From assembly GCF_003265345.1 (NCBI RefSeq), contig NZ_QFWW01000030.1:186001-250000 (forward strand): 64,000 bases of DNA, written 5' to 3'. Of this stretch, positions 17,546 to 25,465 are shown one piece after another. Under the pieces are notes generated by a model, which worked only from the letters and a program-made list of their open reading frames with translations, had not been told where the DNA came from and made no database searches. Positions within the stretch are counted from its first letter, which is position 1. The number at the start of each line of letters is the position of its first letter. Position numbers and translations under genes: made by a program. The stretch is from Lentzea terrae (GTDB lineage: Bacteria; Actinomycetota; Actinomycetes; Mycobacteriales; Pseudonocardiaceae).

Positions 17546-18370
17546 TCAGCTGTGAGCAGGCACGTATGCGTTCGCCGGACGGCCGGGGATGTTCACGTCG
17601 ACGGCGAACAGCGCGCCGTCGTGCAGCGTTGGGCGGCGCAGGCCGCAGGTAGCGGTGGTGATGAACAGGCGGCTCAGGTCCGGGCCGCCCAGGCAGACAC
17701 TCGTGGGTTGCCGCGCCGGGAGGTGGATCTCCTGGTCCAGCTTGCCGTCCGGGCGGTAGCGGCGCACGACCGAGGAGCCCCAGAACGCGATCCACACGTT
17801 GCCTGTCACGTCGGTGGTCATGCCGTCCGGGGTCTGGCGCGGGAGGTGCAGGAAGGTGCGGCGGCCGCTCAGGTCGCCGTCGGCGTTGACGTCGAAGCGG
17901 TGCACGAGGCCGCGGGCGCTGTCGGCCAGGTACATCAGCTTGCCGTCGTGGGAGAAGGCCGGGCCGTTCGGGATCGTCAGTCCTTTGAGGACAGGAGCTG
18001 GTGCGCCGAGGCGGTGCAGGGAACCTCTGCCGGGTTCGGTGTCGTAGGCCATGGTGGTGAACCAGAAGCGGCCGGCGGGGTCGGCCGCGGCGTCGTTCAC
18101 TCGCAGTCCGGCGCCTGCGAAGGATTCGAGGGTTGGGCCGTCGAGGAGTCCGGCGCCGGTTCCCTTGGCCGCCATCAGCCCGTTGCTGGTCGGTGCGACG
18201 GCGCCGACCGGGACGTCGAGCTTGGCGATCTCCTGGAACGGGGCGGGAACCGTGCCCGGCGTTTCCAGCACGCGGCCCGCCAGGAGGTCGACCACGACCA
18301 GCCGGTCGTTGATCCAGCGCGCGCCTTCGCCCAGTTCGAGCTGCTCGAAGTTCCACTGCGTCAACGTCAT
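17546..18370 (-). CDS. SMP-30/gluconolactonase family protein
   Basis: This 274-residue protein is a six-bladed propeller of the SMP-30/gluconolactonase family. It opens LGEGARWINDRLVVVDLLAG (metal-binding Glu after LGEG), has RVNDAAADPAGRFWFTTM (metal-binding Asn) and LTIPNGPAFSHDGKLMYLADS (NGPAFS, conserved), and ends with PDGMTTDVTGNVWIAFWG. Such enzymes hydrolyse sugar lactones using a bound divalent metal. It ends the epimerase-kinase-lactonase operon, overlapping the kinase by 4 bases. The substrate is not determined. Confidence 0.87.
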   Translation of the reverse strand: MTLTQWNFEQLELGEGARWINDRLVVVDLLAGRVLETPGTVPAPFQEIAKLDVPVGAVAPTSNGLMAAKGTGAGLLDGPTLESFAGAGLRVNDAAADPAGRFWFTTMAYDTEPGRGSLHRLGAPAPVLKGLTIPNGPAFSHDGKLMYLADSARGLVHRFDVNADGDLSGRRTFLHLPRQTPDGMTTDVTGNVWIAFWGSSVVRRYRPDGKLDQEIHLPARQPTSVCLGGPDLSRLFITTATCGLRRPTLHDGALFAVDVNIPGRPANAYVPAHS

Positions 18371-19203
18371 CGGACGGTGCTCCCTGGTTGGAGGTCCAGC
18401 AGGTCGAGGTCGGTGCGGGTGGGCAGGCCCTGCCAGTCGCCTGGGGTCGCCACGGCGAACGCGGCTACGGCGGTGCCGCGGTGCAGGCGTTCTGCCGGAC
18501 TCAGGTGGTCGAGCAGGCCGGAGAGGTAGCCGGCCACGAACGCGTCGCCCGCGCCTGTGGTGTCGACGGCCGTGACGGGGTGGGCCGGTGCTCTCCACTC
18601 GCCTTCCGAGGTACGTGCGGTCGCGCCGGCCGCGCCGTGTTTGATCACCACTTCGGGGACGTTGTGGTCATCGCCGGCGATCGGCAGCTCGTCGTCGGAC
18701 GCGATCAGCACGTCGACGTGTGTCAGAAGTGGACGGATCGCCTTGGCTGCTTCCGCTGCCGACCACAGCTTGGCGCGGAAGTTGACGTCGAAGGTCACCG
18801 TGCAGGTGATGCCGGTGACGTGCACGATCCGGGGCACGCTCACGTCGAACGCGCGTCGCACGTCCTTTGCGGACAGTTGGGAACCGGCGGAACCGCTGCG
18901 GTAGTGGAGAACTCGGGTGATGTCGGCGGTGCGCGGCTCGAAGAGGATCAGGCCGGTCTTGGCCGGAGTGGTACGGGTGCTGATGTCCACCTGTTCGGCG
19001 AGCAACGTGCGGCGGACCAGCGAGCCGATCTCGTCTTCGCCCGTGACGCCGACCCATCGTGTCGCGTGACCGAGCCGCGCGAGGCCGATGGCCACGTTGG
19101 ACTCCGCGCCCGCGATGGTGAGTTCCGCGGTGCCGCCGAGGCGCAACGAGCCCGCGGCGCGGAAGGCGCCCATGGTCTCGCCCAGGGTCAGCACGTCGGT
19201 CAT
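18367..19203 (-). CDS. PfkB-family sugar kinase (KdgK-like) with internal deletion
   Basis: The protein is 278 residues, shorter than the usual 300-320 of KdgK-like kinases. It has the N-terminal signature (LTLGETMGAF, GAESNVAIGLARLGH) and the C-terminal anion-hole/catalytic motif DTTGAGDAFVAGYLSGLL. In the middle, VHVTGITC runs directly into TVTFDVNFRAKLW; relatives have about 25 more residues here, after the GIT turn. The frame is kept. The missing piece includes a helix next to the active site, so activity is uncertain. It probably phosphorylated 2-keto-3-deoxygluconate or a similar sugar acid. ATG 19203 overlaps the epimerase stop. Confidence 0.8.
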   Translation of the reverse strand: MTDVLTLGETMGAFRAAGSLRLGGTAELTIAGAESNVAIGLARLGHATRWVGVTGEDEIGSLVRRTLLAEQVDISTRTTPAKTGLILFEPRTADITRVLHYRSGSAGSQLSAKDVRRAFDVSVPRIVHVTGITCTVTFDVNFRAKLWSAAEAAKAIRPLLTHVDVLIASDDELPIAGDDHNVPEVVIKHGAAGATARTSEGEWRAPAHPVTAVDTTGAGDAFVAGYLSGLLDHLSPAERLHRGTAVAAFAVATPGDWQGLPTRTDLDLLDLQPGSTVR

Positions 19204-19961
19204 GCGGGCCCTTCCTCGAAAGCGGTGAGGGTCAGGCGCCATCGCACGGTTCCGGACGCGGGCACGACAGCCACGGGACGAGTGCGGTCGGCGCGGTCGA
19301 AAGTGCGGCCCAGCATGGGTTCGACGCCGACGCTGCGGTACGGGTCGCCTTCCGGCCAGCCGCGGAGGTTGCGCCACAACGCGATGGAGACGGGCTGGTC
19401 GGCGCACTCGACGTGCAGGTCGAGTTGATGATCTCCATCCACCACGCGGATCTGGTCGCGCTCCAGCACCGCACCGACGGCCGTGCCGTCGTCCGGGCCG
19501 AGTTGCGCCAGTCCGGCCGGCCACTCGCAGAGCACCGGCGCCGGGTCGGTGATCAGCACCGGGGTTCCGGCAGGGGCCACGAGATGTGCCGCCGGACTGA
19601 GGTCGAGGAGCGCGTGCGCGGCCCAGACGAACCGGTAGCCGGGCTCGGCGGTCAGTTCGTAGTCCGCGATGACCGCGCCGTCCTTCGACTCGATGCGACG
19701 GCTCAGCACGAACTCGAGGCAGAACACACCGGTCTCGTCCCACGGCCGGCTCCACGCGTCGCCGTGATCGGGGACGCCGCGCACGGTCGGGACGCACTCC
19801 TCCAGGCCGCCCGCGTCGACGAACGGCGCGCCCGGCGTGACGCTCGAGCGGGCCGGGTCGGGACGGTGCCACAGCCACTCGCGACGAGCTGTGCGGAGCG
19901 ACGTCCAGCGGCCGCCGAGGGCGTTGTCGACCTCGGCGTACAGCGGCACGGTGACCTGCAC
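19200..19961 (-). CDS. aldose 1-epimerase-like protein
   Basis: The 253-residue protein is a galactose mutarotase-like beta-sandwich. Visible elements are GAPFVDAGGLEECVPTVRG near residue 45 (substrate-binding loop), RFVWAAHALLDLSP with the catalytic-type histidine at about 116, and SVGVEPMLGRTFDRAD with the catalytic-type Glu. It would interconvert anomers of a sugar or sugar derivative before it enters the kinase/lactonase pathway. A GTG at 19961 is the start; CAGGGACG lies just upstream. It is the first gene of the three-gene operon. Confidence 0.75.
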   Translation of the reverse strand: MQVTVPLYAEVDNALGGRWTSLRTARREWLWHRPDPARSSVTPGAPFVDAGGLEECVPTVRGVPDHGDAWSRPWDETGVFCLEFVLSRRIESKDGAVIADYELTAEPGYRFVWAAHALLDLSPAAHLVAPAGTPVLITDPAPVLCEWPAGLAQLGPDDGTAVGAVLERDQIRVVDGDHQLDLHVECADQPVSIALWRNLRGWPEGDPYRSVGVEPMLGRTFDRADRTRPVAVVPASGTVRWRLTLTAFEEGPA

Positions 19962-19990
19962 GGTTCGTCCCTGGCATGATCGAGTGCGTG

Positions 19991-20010
19991 GTTAATTAGT
20001 AATTTATCTT
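19991..20010 (-). promoter_or_regulatory. AT-rich promoter block of the sugar-acid operon
   Basis: The short gap before the epimerase gene holds GTTAATTAGTAATTTATCTT, an unusually AT-rich run for this genome with partial two-fold symmetry (TTAATTA...). It sits about 30-50 bases upstream of the operon start. It is probably the core promoter and perhaps the operator of a GntR- or IclR-type regulator encoded elsewhere. Confidence 0.35.
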
Positions 20011-20037
20011 GCCACGTTCGACCGCAGAGGCAACACC

Positions 20038-20970
20038 TCAGCCCGTCTTGCAGGCCGTCCCGTTGAGCGCGAACGACGCCGGGGCGGTGTTCCGGTCACG
20101 CATGGACCCGAGGAAACCGACCGAGACCTCGCCCTGGGGCGCGATCGTCGCTGTGTAGTGGACGTTGGCGGCACTGACGGCCGCGCCACGCTGCGACGGC
20201 GACGCGTTCCACATCTGCTGGACGGTCTGACCGTCATTGAAGGACCAGCGCAACGTCCAGCCGTTGATCGCCGCACCGCTGGTGTTCTTGATCGTGATGC
20301 CACCCTGGAAACCGCCCGGCCACTGCCCGCTGATCCGGTAGGTGACCGTGCACGGCGGCGGCGCAGGAGGCCGAGTCGTCGTCACCACTGGAGCCGGCGG
20401 CGGCAGCGGAGGTGGTGGCGGAGGCGTTGTCGTTGTTGGCGTCGGCTGCTGAACCCGCCTGGGCGACGTCGACGACGGAGGAGTCTGCGTCGATGTGGCA
20501 TCCATGCCGTTGCAGGGCAATCCCCACAGGCCGCGATCTTCGCGCGCAGCGGTGGCTTCAGCCTCAGCGATCTCACCGGCAGCACCTTGTGCCCGCAGCA
20601 CACCTTCGCGCACGGCGAGAAGTGCGTAGTCGGTGCCATCTTCCAGCCAGAGGTTCACCTCACCAGGAGTGACCGAGGTGACGCGAACCGGCCGGACCAG
20701 CAACGTCTTCGTCGCGAACGCGATCGCCGCAGCCGCCCAGCAGGTCGCCGGCTCCGCGAGCAACGAGATCCGCACACGCTGCCCGTCGTCGAGCTCGACC
20801 GTGCGGCCGTCGACGACCTCACGGACGAACCGCGGCACGTTCTCCCGCGCGTCGGTGATCAGCGTCGGCGGCCGCGACGACACGCGAGTGACCGGCGGTG
20901 GCGCTGGACTCTCCGACGTGCACGCACACGTCAGGAGAACCATGAGAAATAACAAGGACTTCCGCAGCAC
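20038..20970 (-). CDS. lipoprotein with SNase-like domain and C-terminal cellulose-binding module (CBM2)
   Basis: The 310-residue protein starts with GTG (20970, GGGAG upstream) and a lipoprotein-like signal (LRKSLLFLMVLLTCACTSES). Residues about 45-150 read like a staphylococcal nuclease fold (VREVVDGRTVELDDGQRVRI, LLAVREGVLRAQG, EDRGLWGLPC), but the catalytic Asp of the DGDT motif is Arg and the DAPE motif is absent, so it is probably not a nuclease. A Thr/Pro-rich linker (about 160-205) leads to a CBM2 (CTVTYRISGQWPGGFQGGITI, GWTLRWSFNDGQTVQQMWNA) with the expected tryptophans and end cysteines. It may hold cells to cellulose or chitin. Confidence 0.8.
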   Translation of the reverse strand: MLRKSLLFLMVLLTCACTSESPAPPPVTRVSSRPPTLITDARENVPRFVREVVDGRTVELDDGQRVRISLLAEPATCWAAAAIAFATKTLLVRPVRVTSVTPGEVNLWLEDGTDYALLAVREGVLRAQGAAGEIAEAEATAAREDRGLWGLPCNGMDATSTQTPPSSTSPRRVQQPTPTTTTPPPPPPLPPPAPVVTTTRPPAPPPCTVTYRISGQWPGGFQGGITIKNTSGAAINGWTLRWSFNDGQTVQQMWNASPSQRGAAVSAANVHYTATIAPQGEVSVGFLGSMRDRNTAPASFALNGTACKTG

Positions 20971-21122
20971 CAGGGACTCCCGCGCGGTCGTTGAATCTTT
21001 GACGACCGTATCGTGGCGCAGGCCCGACTGAATCCGCCGTTCGGAGTTGATCAACTGCGCGAAAGGGAGGCCCTAGTGGTTTAGACCAAAGTTCGTTGTG
21101 TGCGAAGCGATGTGGACTGTCC

Positions 21123-22385
21123 TCACACGACAGCCGCACCGCGACCTATGTAGAACTTCATGTCGGCGAAGTCCAGGGTGACGTTGAAGGGTTTGAAGAA
21201 GCTGTGGGAGAACTCGCCCAGCACGTCGAACCCGAGCCCGTCGTGTCCCGGCCGATCTCCCGCGACGCTGTAGGCGCCGTGCGCGGTGGCGCTGCCGAGG
21301 CGGACCTCCTTCGGGTAGCAGGGGTAGACGTTGATCGCCTGACCTCCGGCCGCGGTCTCCTCCGGACGGTCGTGGTCGACGCGGATCTTCAGCTCCCTGG
21401 CCGTCCCCTCGAACATGCCCGCAGCGTTGTTGCCGGTTCCGCCGATGTGCAGTGCCACCACCCGCGGTCCGGAGTCGGCGAAGCTGCCCCTGCTGAACGT
21501 CAGGTGCTCATGCGCCAGCCACAACGGCAACGGCTCCGCGCCTTCCCGCGCCCGCCTGGACGCCTCGGGGCTCTTGCGGCGCAGAACCAGCTTCCGGCCG
21601 GCGTAGTCGACCGTCGTCAGGAAGTGGGAGAAGATCGACGTGCCGAAGATGCCGTCCGAGTCGCCGGCAGACTCCCCGTCCGACCAGTTCACGGGAATGT
21701 TGCGCAGCTCGACGTCACCCAGCCGCAGCGAGTCCAGCACCCCGTAGTGGAACCAGAAGACCTTGCCGACGTACTCGATCTTCTCGCTGGCCACGGCCCG
21801 CAGGCCCGCCTCCGCAGCCGTCTTCGCCGACACGTTCAGCGGCCCGACGCGCGTGTAGAAGGAGAGCCGCTTCGCCGGTCCCCCGTTGAGCGACCCCTCC
21901 ACCTGCGGAATCGGGTCCATCTGCAGCCAAGGCAACCGCGCGACGTCACCGCGTATCTCATATGGCTCACCGCGAAACGCTTCGTACCACTTCGCCTCGG
22001 ATTCCGAGCCGGCCACTCGCCAATGCGGTGCGGCGCGGCCGAACTGGTCCTGCCTGGTGTAGCAGTCGGCCAGCATCCGGTGGATCTCCTTGTCACCGGG
22101 CGCCAGTTCGACCGCCTTGCCGAGGTACTTCTCCGCCTCGGCGAACCTGTTGCTCAACAGCCCCACATACCCGCGCCGGCTAGCGGCGTGCACGTTCTTG
22201 GGGTCGCGCTTCAACATTTCCTCGTACGCGCGACCGGCCAGCTCGAACTTCCCGGCCTTGAACAACGCGTCCGCGTCACCGCCGGCCTGCGCCTTCGCGG
22301 CCCCGCCCAGCAGTGGCGTCGCGGCGGCCATCACCGCCGCGGCACGCAGCACCGAACGCCGGCCCCAGTTTCCATCCCCAGTCAT
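21123..22385 (-). CDS. TPR plus retropepsin-like aspartic protease-fold exported protein
   Basis: This 420-residue protein has a twin-arginine-type leader (WGRRSVLRAAAVMAAATPLL). TPR units cover about 40-110 (LFKAGKFELAGRAYEEMLKRDPKN, NRFAEAEKYLGKAVELAPGD). Two domains follow that look like clan AA (retropepsin-like) folds; the first has RLGDVELRNIPVNWSDGE, DGIFGTSIFSHFLTTVDY and AGRKLVLRRK, the usual DG-hG-hh end of such domains. The catalytic DTGA motif is not recognisable (FYTRVGPLN lies at the expected place), so proteolysis is doubtful. A peptide-binding role outside the membrane is likelier. ATG 22385 was chosen because the Tat leader begins there. Confidence 0.7.
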   Translation of the reverse strand: MTGDGNWGRRSVLRAAAVMAAATPLLGGAAKAQAGGDADALFKAGKFELAGRAYEEMLKRDPKNVHAASRRGYVGLLSNRFAEAEKYLGKAVELAPGDKEIHRMLADCYTRQDQFGRAAPHWRVAGSESEAKWYEAFRGEPYEIRGDVARLPWLQMDPIPQVEGSLNGGPAKRLSFYTRVGPLNVSAKTAAEAGLRAVASEKIEYVGKVFWFHYGVLDSLRLGDVELRNIPVNWSDGESAGDSDGIFGTSIFSHFLTTVDYAGRKLVLRRKSPEASRRAREGAEPLPLWLAHEHLTFSRGSFADSGPRVVALHIGGTGNNAAGMFEGTARELKIRVDHDRPEETAAGGQAINVYPCYPKEVRLGSATAHGAYSVAGDRPGHDGLGFDVLGEFSHSFFKPFNVTLDFADMKFYIGRGAAVV

Positions 22386-22476
22386 GGCGCCAGTCAAGGG
22401 CGCGCGCTGTTGCCGCCACGTATCCGGATTTCCATACGCCGGCGATATGACGTCCACAGTGGACGCCGCAGAAAAC

Positions 22477-22513
22477 ACGAAGGACGAGGTGCGAACCGCA
22501 CCTCGTCCTTCGT
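22477..22513 (+). terminator. strong 17-bp hairpin
   Basis: ACGAAGGACGAGGTGCG (22477-22493) pairs perfectly with its complement at 22497-22513 around a 3-base loop (AAC). No T-run follows. It lies upstream of the TPR/retropepsin gene, which reads away from it, so it could stop transcription entering from the right or insulate the island edge. It is the first of four hairpins in a row (the others are at 22561-22584, 22589-22609 and 22617-22660). Confidence 0.6.
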
Positions 22514-22515
22514 CC

Positions 22516-22706
22516 GTGCCCCCGGTCCACCTCGGACAACATCTACACGCACCGTCGGGGGTCCGGGGGCGGAGCCCGCCGGACGGGGTCTGGGGGTTGT
22601 ACCCCCAGAAAACACTCGGGCGGCCTCCGGTTCGCGCTTTCCGCGAACAGAGACCGCCCGGTCGAACGATGCCCCCGGTACGCCTCGTACAACGTCTACA
22701 CACTCC
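22516..22706 (+). repeat. hairpin cluster with two tRNA-Leu-3'-end-like direct repeats
   Basis: There is no gene here. Two related stretches, at about 22516-22553 and 22669-22706, each begin TGCCCCCGGT, continue with CCTCG, and end ACAAC-TCTACAC. Their first 21 bases match the antisense 3' end of the tRNA-Leu at 60723 in 17 and 18 positions. Between them lie three perfect hairpins: GTCCGG...CCGGAC (22561-22584), TCTGGGGG...CCCCCAGA (22589-22609) and CGGGCGG/GTTCGCG...CGCGAAC/CCGCCCG (22617-22660). Each repeat is preceded by a hairpin. It may be a host palindromic repeat family or remnants of an integration site. Confidence 0.6.
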
Positions 22707-22786
22707 CGCACCCGCCGTGAACTGCAGGTTTCCGCCACCGTGGAGGTCCCACGTGGCCGCCGCCGTCGCGCTGGCGGTGAAGCGTG

Positions 22787-23002
22787 ATGAATCCGAACGA
22801 GATCATCTACGGCCTGACTGACCTGCAAGCTGACGGCTTGGCCTGTCCGGTTTGCGCAGCAAACTTCATGCAGGTCCATGTTGCCTCGGTGCCTGTTGGT
22901 CGCTCGGTGACCGGCTCCCAGGTCCACGCCTGCGTCAACGGGTGCGCCGTGTCAGCTGCGGCAGCCGTCGCGGCTCGGCGTCGAGCCGGCGGTGCGCGAT
23001 GA
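22787..23002 (+). CDS. small cysteine-containing protein, mobile-element type
   Basis: This 71-residue protein (ATG 22787; a GTG three bases earlier is also possible) has CPVCAANF near residue 20 and ACVNGC near 50, four cysteines in a C-x2-C ... C-x3-C arrangement likely to bind zinc, and a basic Ala/Arg-rich tail. Its stop overlaps the ATG of the DUF2637 gene (ATGA), so the two are translated together. Small zinc-finger-like proteins next to DUF2637 genes are common on actinobacterial plasmids and integrative elements. No function is known. Confidence 0.6.
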   Translation: MNPNEIIYGLTDLQADGLACPVCAANFMQVHVASVPVGRSVTGSQVHACVNGCAVSAAAAVAARRRAGGAR

Positions 23003-23757
23003 CCGCCGTCGTCCGGCGCGATCGCTCGCTGTGGGTCCAGTGCGCGTGCACGGCTCTTGTCGCGCTCGGCGCGGCGTACGCCTCGTACCGACATGGGCGC
23101 GAGTTCGCGCTCCGGTTCGGCGCGGACGAAACCACCGCGGCGATCTGGCCACTGATCGTGGACGGCTTGTTGACCACAGCGACGGTCGAACTGTGGAAAA
23201 CCGGTCACGGCGGCGGACGCTGGAAGGCTTGGCTGGCGTTTGCGTTCGGTATCGTGCTCTCGCTGTGCGCCAACGTGGCCGCGGCCCCGGAGTTGAGCGT
23301 GTTCGCCGTGGCGGTCGCGGCATGTCCGCCACTTGCGCTGCTGCTGGCAGTCGAGCTGCTCAATCACGCCCTGAAGCGTCGTCGCGCCGAAACCACGAAT
23401 CAGACTGGAATCGGGAACGATGAGAACGGCTACGAGACCGCCAGCGTGGTGCGACTCGCTACAGCCTCGGGCGGTTCTCGTCCGCCAGGAGAGCCGACCG
23501 CCGAGCAACGGATGTGGGCCTACTTCCGTGCGCAAGCCGCGCACGGTCGATTGCCGACCGGCGCAGAATTGGACCGTGCTGCAGGAACCAACAACTACGG
23601 CCGCAGGGTGCTGCGCATGTGGCACGAGAAGGGCCTTGTAGCCTCCTCGACCGCTCTCAACCACTCGCACCGTCGCAAGCCCAGAGCTGCCAACGAGATC
23701 GGCCGCCCAGAGGGCGATGCCGGTCACGACCACACCGGCGATCAGAATCAGGTTTGA
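22999..23757 (+). CDS. DUF2637 membrane protein with C-terminal winged-helix-like region
   Basis: This 252-residue protein has an N-terminal membrane part with four hydrophobic segments ([76 protein letters not shown]), the DUF2637 layout also seen in plasmid transfer/spread proteins. After a hydrophilic linker, residues 170-230 ([40 protein letters not shown], parts quoted) look like a DNA-binding winged helix, as in element-borne regulators. DUF2637 proteins nearly always sit on mobile elements. The role is not established. Confidence 0.75.
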   Translation: MTAVVRRDRSLWVQCACTALVALGAAYASYRHGREFALRFGADETTAAIWPLIVDGLLTTATVELWKTGHGGGRWKAWLAFAFGIVLSLCANVAAAPELSVFAVAVAACPPLALLLAVELLNHALKRRRAETTNQTGIGNDENGYETASVVRLATASGGSRPPGEPTAEQRMWAYFRAQAAHGRLPTGAELDRAAGTNNYGRRVLRMWHEKGLVASSTALNHSHRRKPRAANEIGRPEGDAGHDHTGDQNQV

Positions 23758-23872
23758 CAAGGCGCCAACCACGCGCTTATTGACCTGGCGAGCGACGAAG
23801 TCCGACGTGTCGGTCCTCAATGCCCGCTGATCGGCGAGCGCTACACCTGGAGACCAACCACACCCTGCTCAC

Positions 23873-24643
23873 CTAAGAGAAATGCATCCCTACCGTGTCC
23901 ATAGTGCCATCGCAGCTAAGACCATCACTCTTGAACGGACCTGTGAAAAAAGCTTCACGAAACGTAGCGGCTGCGACGAACCGGACACCATCAAAAGACG
24001 CACCGCGATTGAAATAGCAAAGTGTGAAATCGGCGGGGACGGCGAAGGTAGCCCCGTCGAACCGCGGGCTCTCCGAGAAGTAGGTGTGACTAAACTTCGC
24101 GAAGCTGCCGATGAAGCGCGCGCCACTGAAGTCCACGTCGTTGATCCATCGCCCCGACGTATCGAAGTCCGTAAGAGTTACGCCACTAAGGTCAACTGAC
24201 ACGTCCGGCCAGTACTGCTCATCCCTGTCATCCCACCCTCCGCGACGTGTGCGCATGTCGTAAAAGACGTCTCGCAGGTCCCTGCGAGGCTGGGACATGT
24301 GCTTCAGGATGACGCGTTGCGCAGTTTCCAACACTCCCAGGTCGCCGCCGGAGGGTGCATGATCGCTGGCGGCGCGCAGGCAGCCGCACAGTACGTGCAT
24401 GACGGCCTGCCGGTAGCCCGGATACTCCTGACCGAGGTTTTCCAGCAGTCGCATACCAGCAATCCGGACTAAGGGGTGGCCGCTCGACAACTGCTCGACT
24501 GCGGCAGTGAAGACCTCCGCGATCGAGGCATTCCGCCAGTCATGGATATGAACCCCGCCGTAGATTGCGCCGGCCTGAAGGCTGGCGCCAAACACGGACC
24601 CAGCGATCTCGTTGTGCGCCCACGGCTCTGCCCCATCCACCAT
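23873..24643 (-). CDS. protein with C-terminal pentapeptide-like repeats
   Basis: In this 256-residue protein residues 30-120 are helical and charged (VFTAAVEQLSSGHPLVRIAG, LRLLENLGQEYPG-like), resembling a HEAT/ARM-type or membrane-tethered N-terminal half of similar actinobacterial proteins. Residues 150-240 have short beta rungs of the pentapeptide type (VDLSGVTLTDFDTSG, DVDFSGARFIGSFAKFSHTYF, ASFDGVRFVAAATFREAFF). The gene follows drmC on the same strand after 84 bases, so it may be transcribed with DISARM. No function can be assigned. The GC content is below that of the chromosome. Confidence 0.65.
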   Translation of the reverse strand: MVDGAEPWAHNEIAGSVFGASLQAGAIYGGVHIHDWRNASIAEVFTAAVEQLSSGHPLVRIAGMRLLENLGQEYPGYRQAVMHVLCGCLRAASDHAPSGGDLGVLETAQRVILKHMSQPRRDLRDVFYDMRTRRGGWDDRDEQYWPDVSVDLSGVTLTDFDTSGRWINDVDFSGARFIGSFAKFSHTYFSESPRFDGATFAVPADFTLCYFNRGASFDGVRFVAAATFREAFFTGPFKSDGLSCDGTMDTVGMHFS

Positions 24644-24727
24644 CCGACGCCCCCACCTGACTCTTATCGACCGAGTGACGCTCGTTGAAATTCACCGATC
24701 GACTCAACATAACTGATAACTTCGCAA

Positions 24728-25465
24728 TCATGTGAAGAAAACTCGCTCATAGAGCAGAGGCTCGGCGTCTCGGAGCTCACGTTCTACGGCTTCGGTGAGG
24801 TTACGATCATCGATGAGCACGCCGAACTCAACATTGCCGTGTTCCGCGCTCCACGAGTAGTTCGCGCTGGTCACCAGCAGGAACCGGTGGTCGATCGCAA
24901 GGAACTTGGCATGGTTGCGTACGTCGGCACCGTCGAACTGCTTGGTGTTCATCACGACGGCTGGCCGAAGGTGTGTGGCCACCTCCAATGCGGTCGGTGC
25001 GCCCTGTCTCGCAGCTGCTGCGTCGAGGTAAACCCGCAACGACAGTCCTGGCCGCACGGCTGCCCGCCGCAGGGCTGGCCACAGTCCCGAGGACCGCTGA
25101 AAATTGAAAGTAGAGCAAGTGATGGAGTACCGGGCGCCGTCGACCAGATGCGACACGGAAGCCGTGAGCGGCCCGCTACGCGCGAGGTGTCCTGGCATCG
25201 TCCACAAAGGAATCGCTGAGGTAAGAGTTGACCGTGCGCCTTCGATAGCCCGCAGAACGGCGATGCGGGAGGACTGAGAGCCATCCGCCAGCAATGCCCG
25301 AACCGCTGCACGATCTCCTGCGGCAACGGCCTTCAGCGCGCTGGTGAGGGTGTCGCCGTCAGCTAGCCGGTCTGCAACGAGCCCTGCCTCCGTGCCGGTC
25401 AGCCGCTGTCCCAGTTCTCGCGCCGCGTCGGGGTTAATCGACGCGACCAAAGAACCCAAGACCAC
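24728..25465 (-). CDS. drmC: DISARM protein DrmC, phospholipase D-like
   Basis: The 245-residue protein has one clear HKD motif (NHAKFLAIDHRFLLVTSANYS) of the phospholipase D superfamily, used by nucleases and lipases alike, and an N-terminal helical region (ADRLADGDTLTSALKAVAAGD). The upstream half-site is weaker. It is the last gene of the class 1 DISARM operon. In Ofir et al. (2018) DrmC was found dispensable for some DISARM activity. I chose the GTG at 25465, overlapping drmB by about 30 bases; a TTG at 25459 is also possible. The longer in-frame N-terminus to 25654 lies wholly inside drmB and is unlikely. Confidence 0.85.
   Translation of the reverse strand: MVLGSLVASINPDAARELGQRLTGTEAGLVADRLADGDTLTSALKAVAAGDRAAVRALLADGSQSSRIAVLRAIEGARSTLTSAIPLWTMPGHLARSGPLTASVSHLVDGARYSITCSTFNFQRSSGLWPALRRAAVRPGLSLRVYLDAAAARQGAPTALEVATHLRPAVVMNTKQFDGADVRNHAKFLAIDHRFLLVTSANYSWSAEHGNVEFGVLIDDRNLTEAVERELRDAEPLLYERVFFT

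Noticed and set aside
18367-19977. 536-codon minus frame extending the sugar kinase upstream
   Set aside because: The extra N-terminal 258 codons are the epimerase gene read in another frame; the kinase motif start (MTDVLTLGETM) is at 19203.
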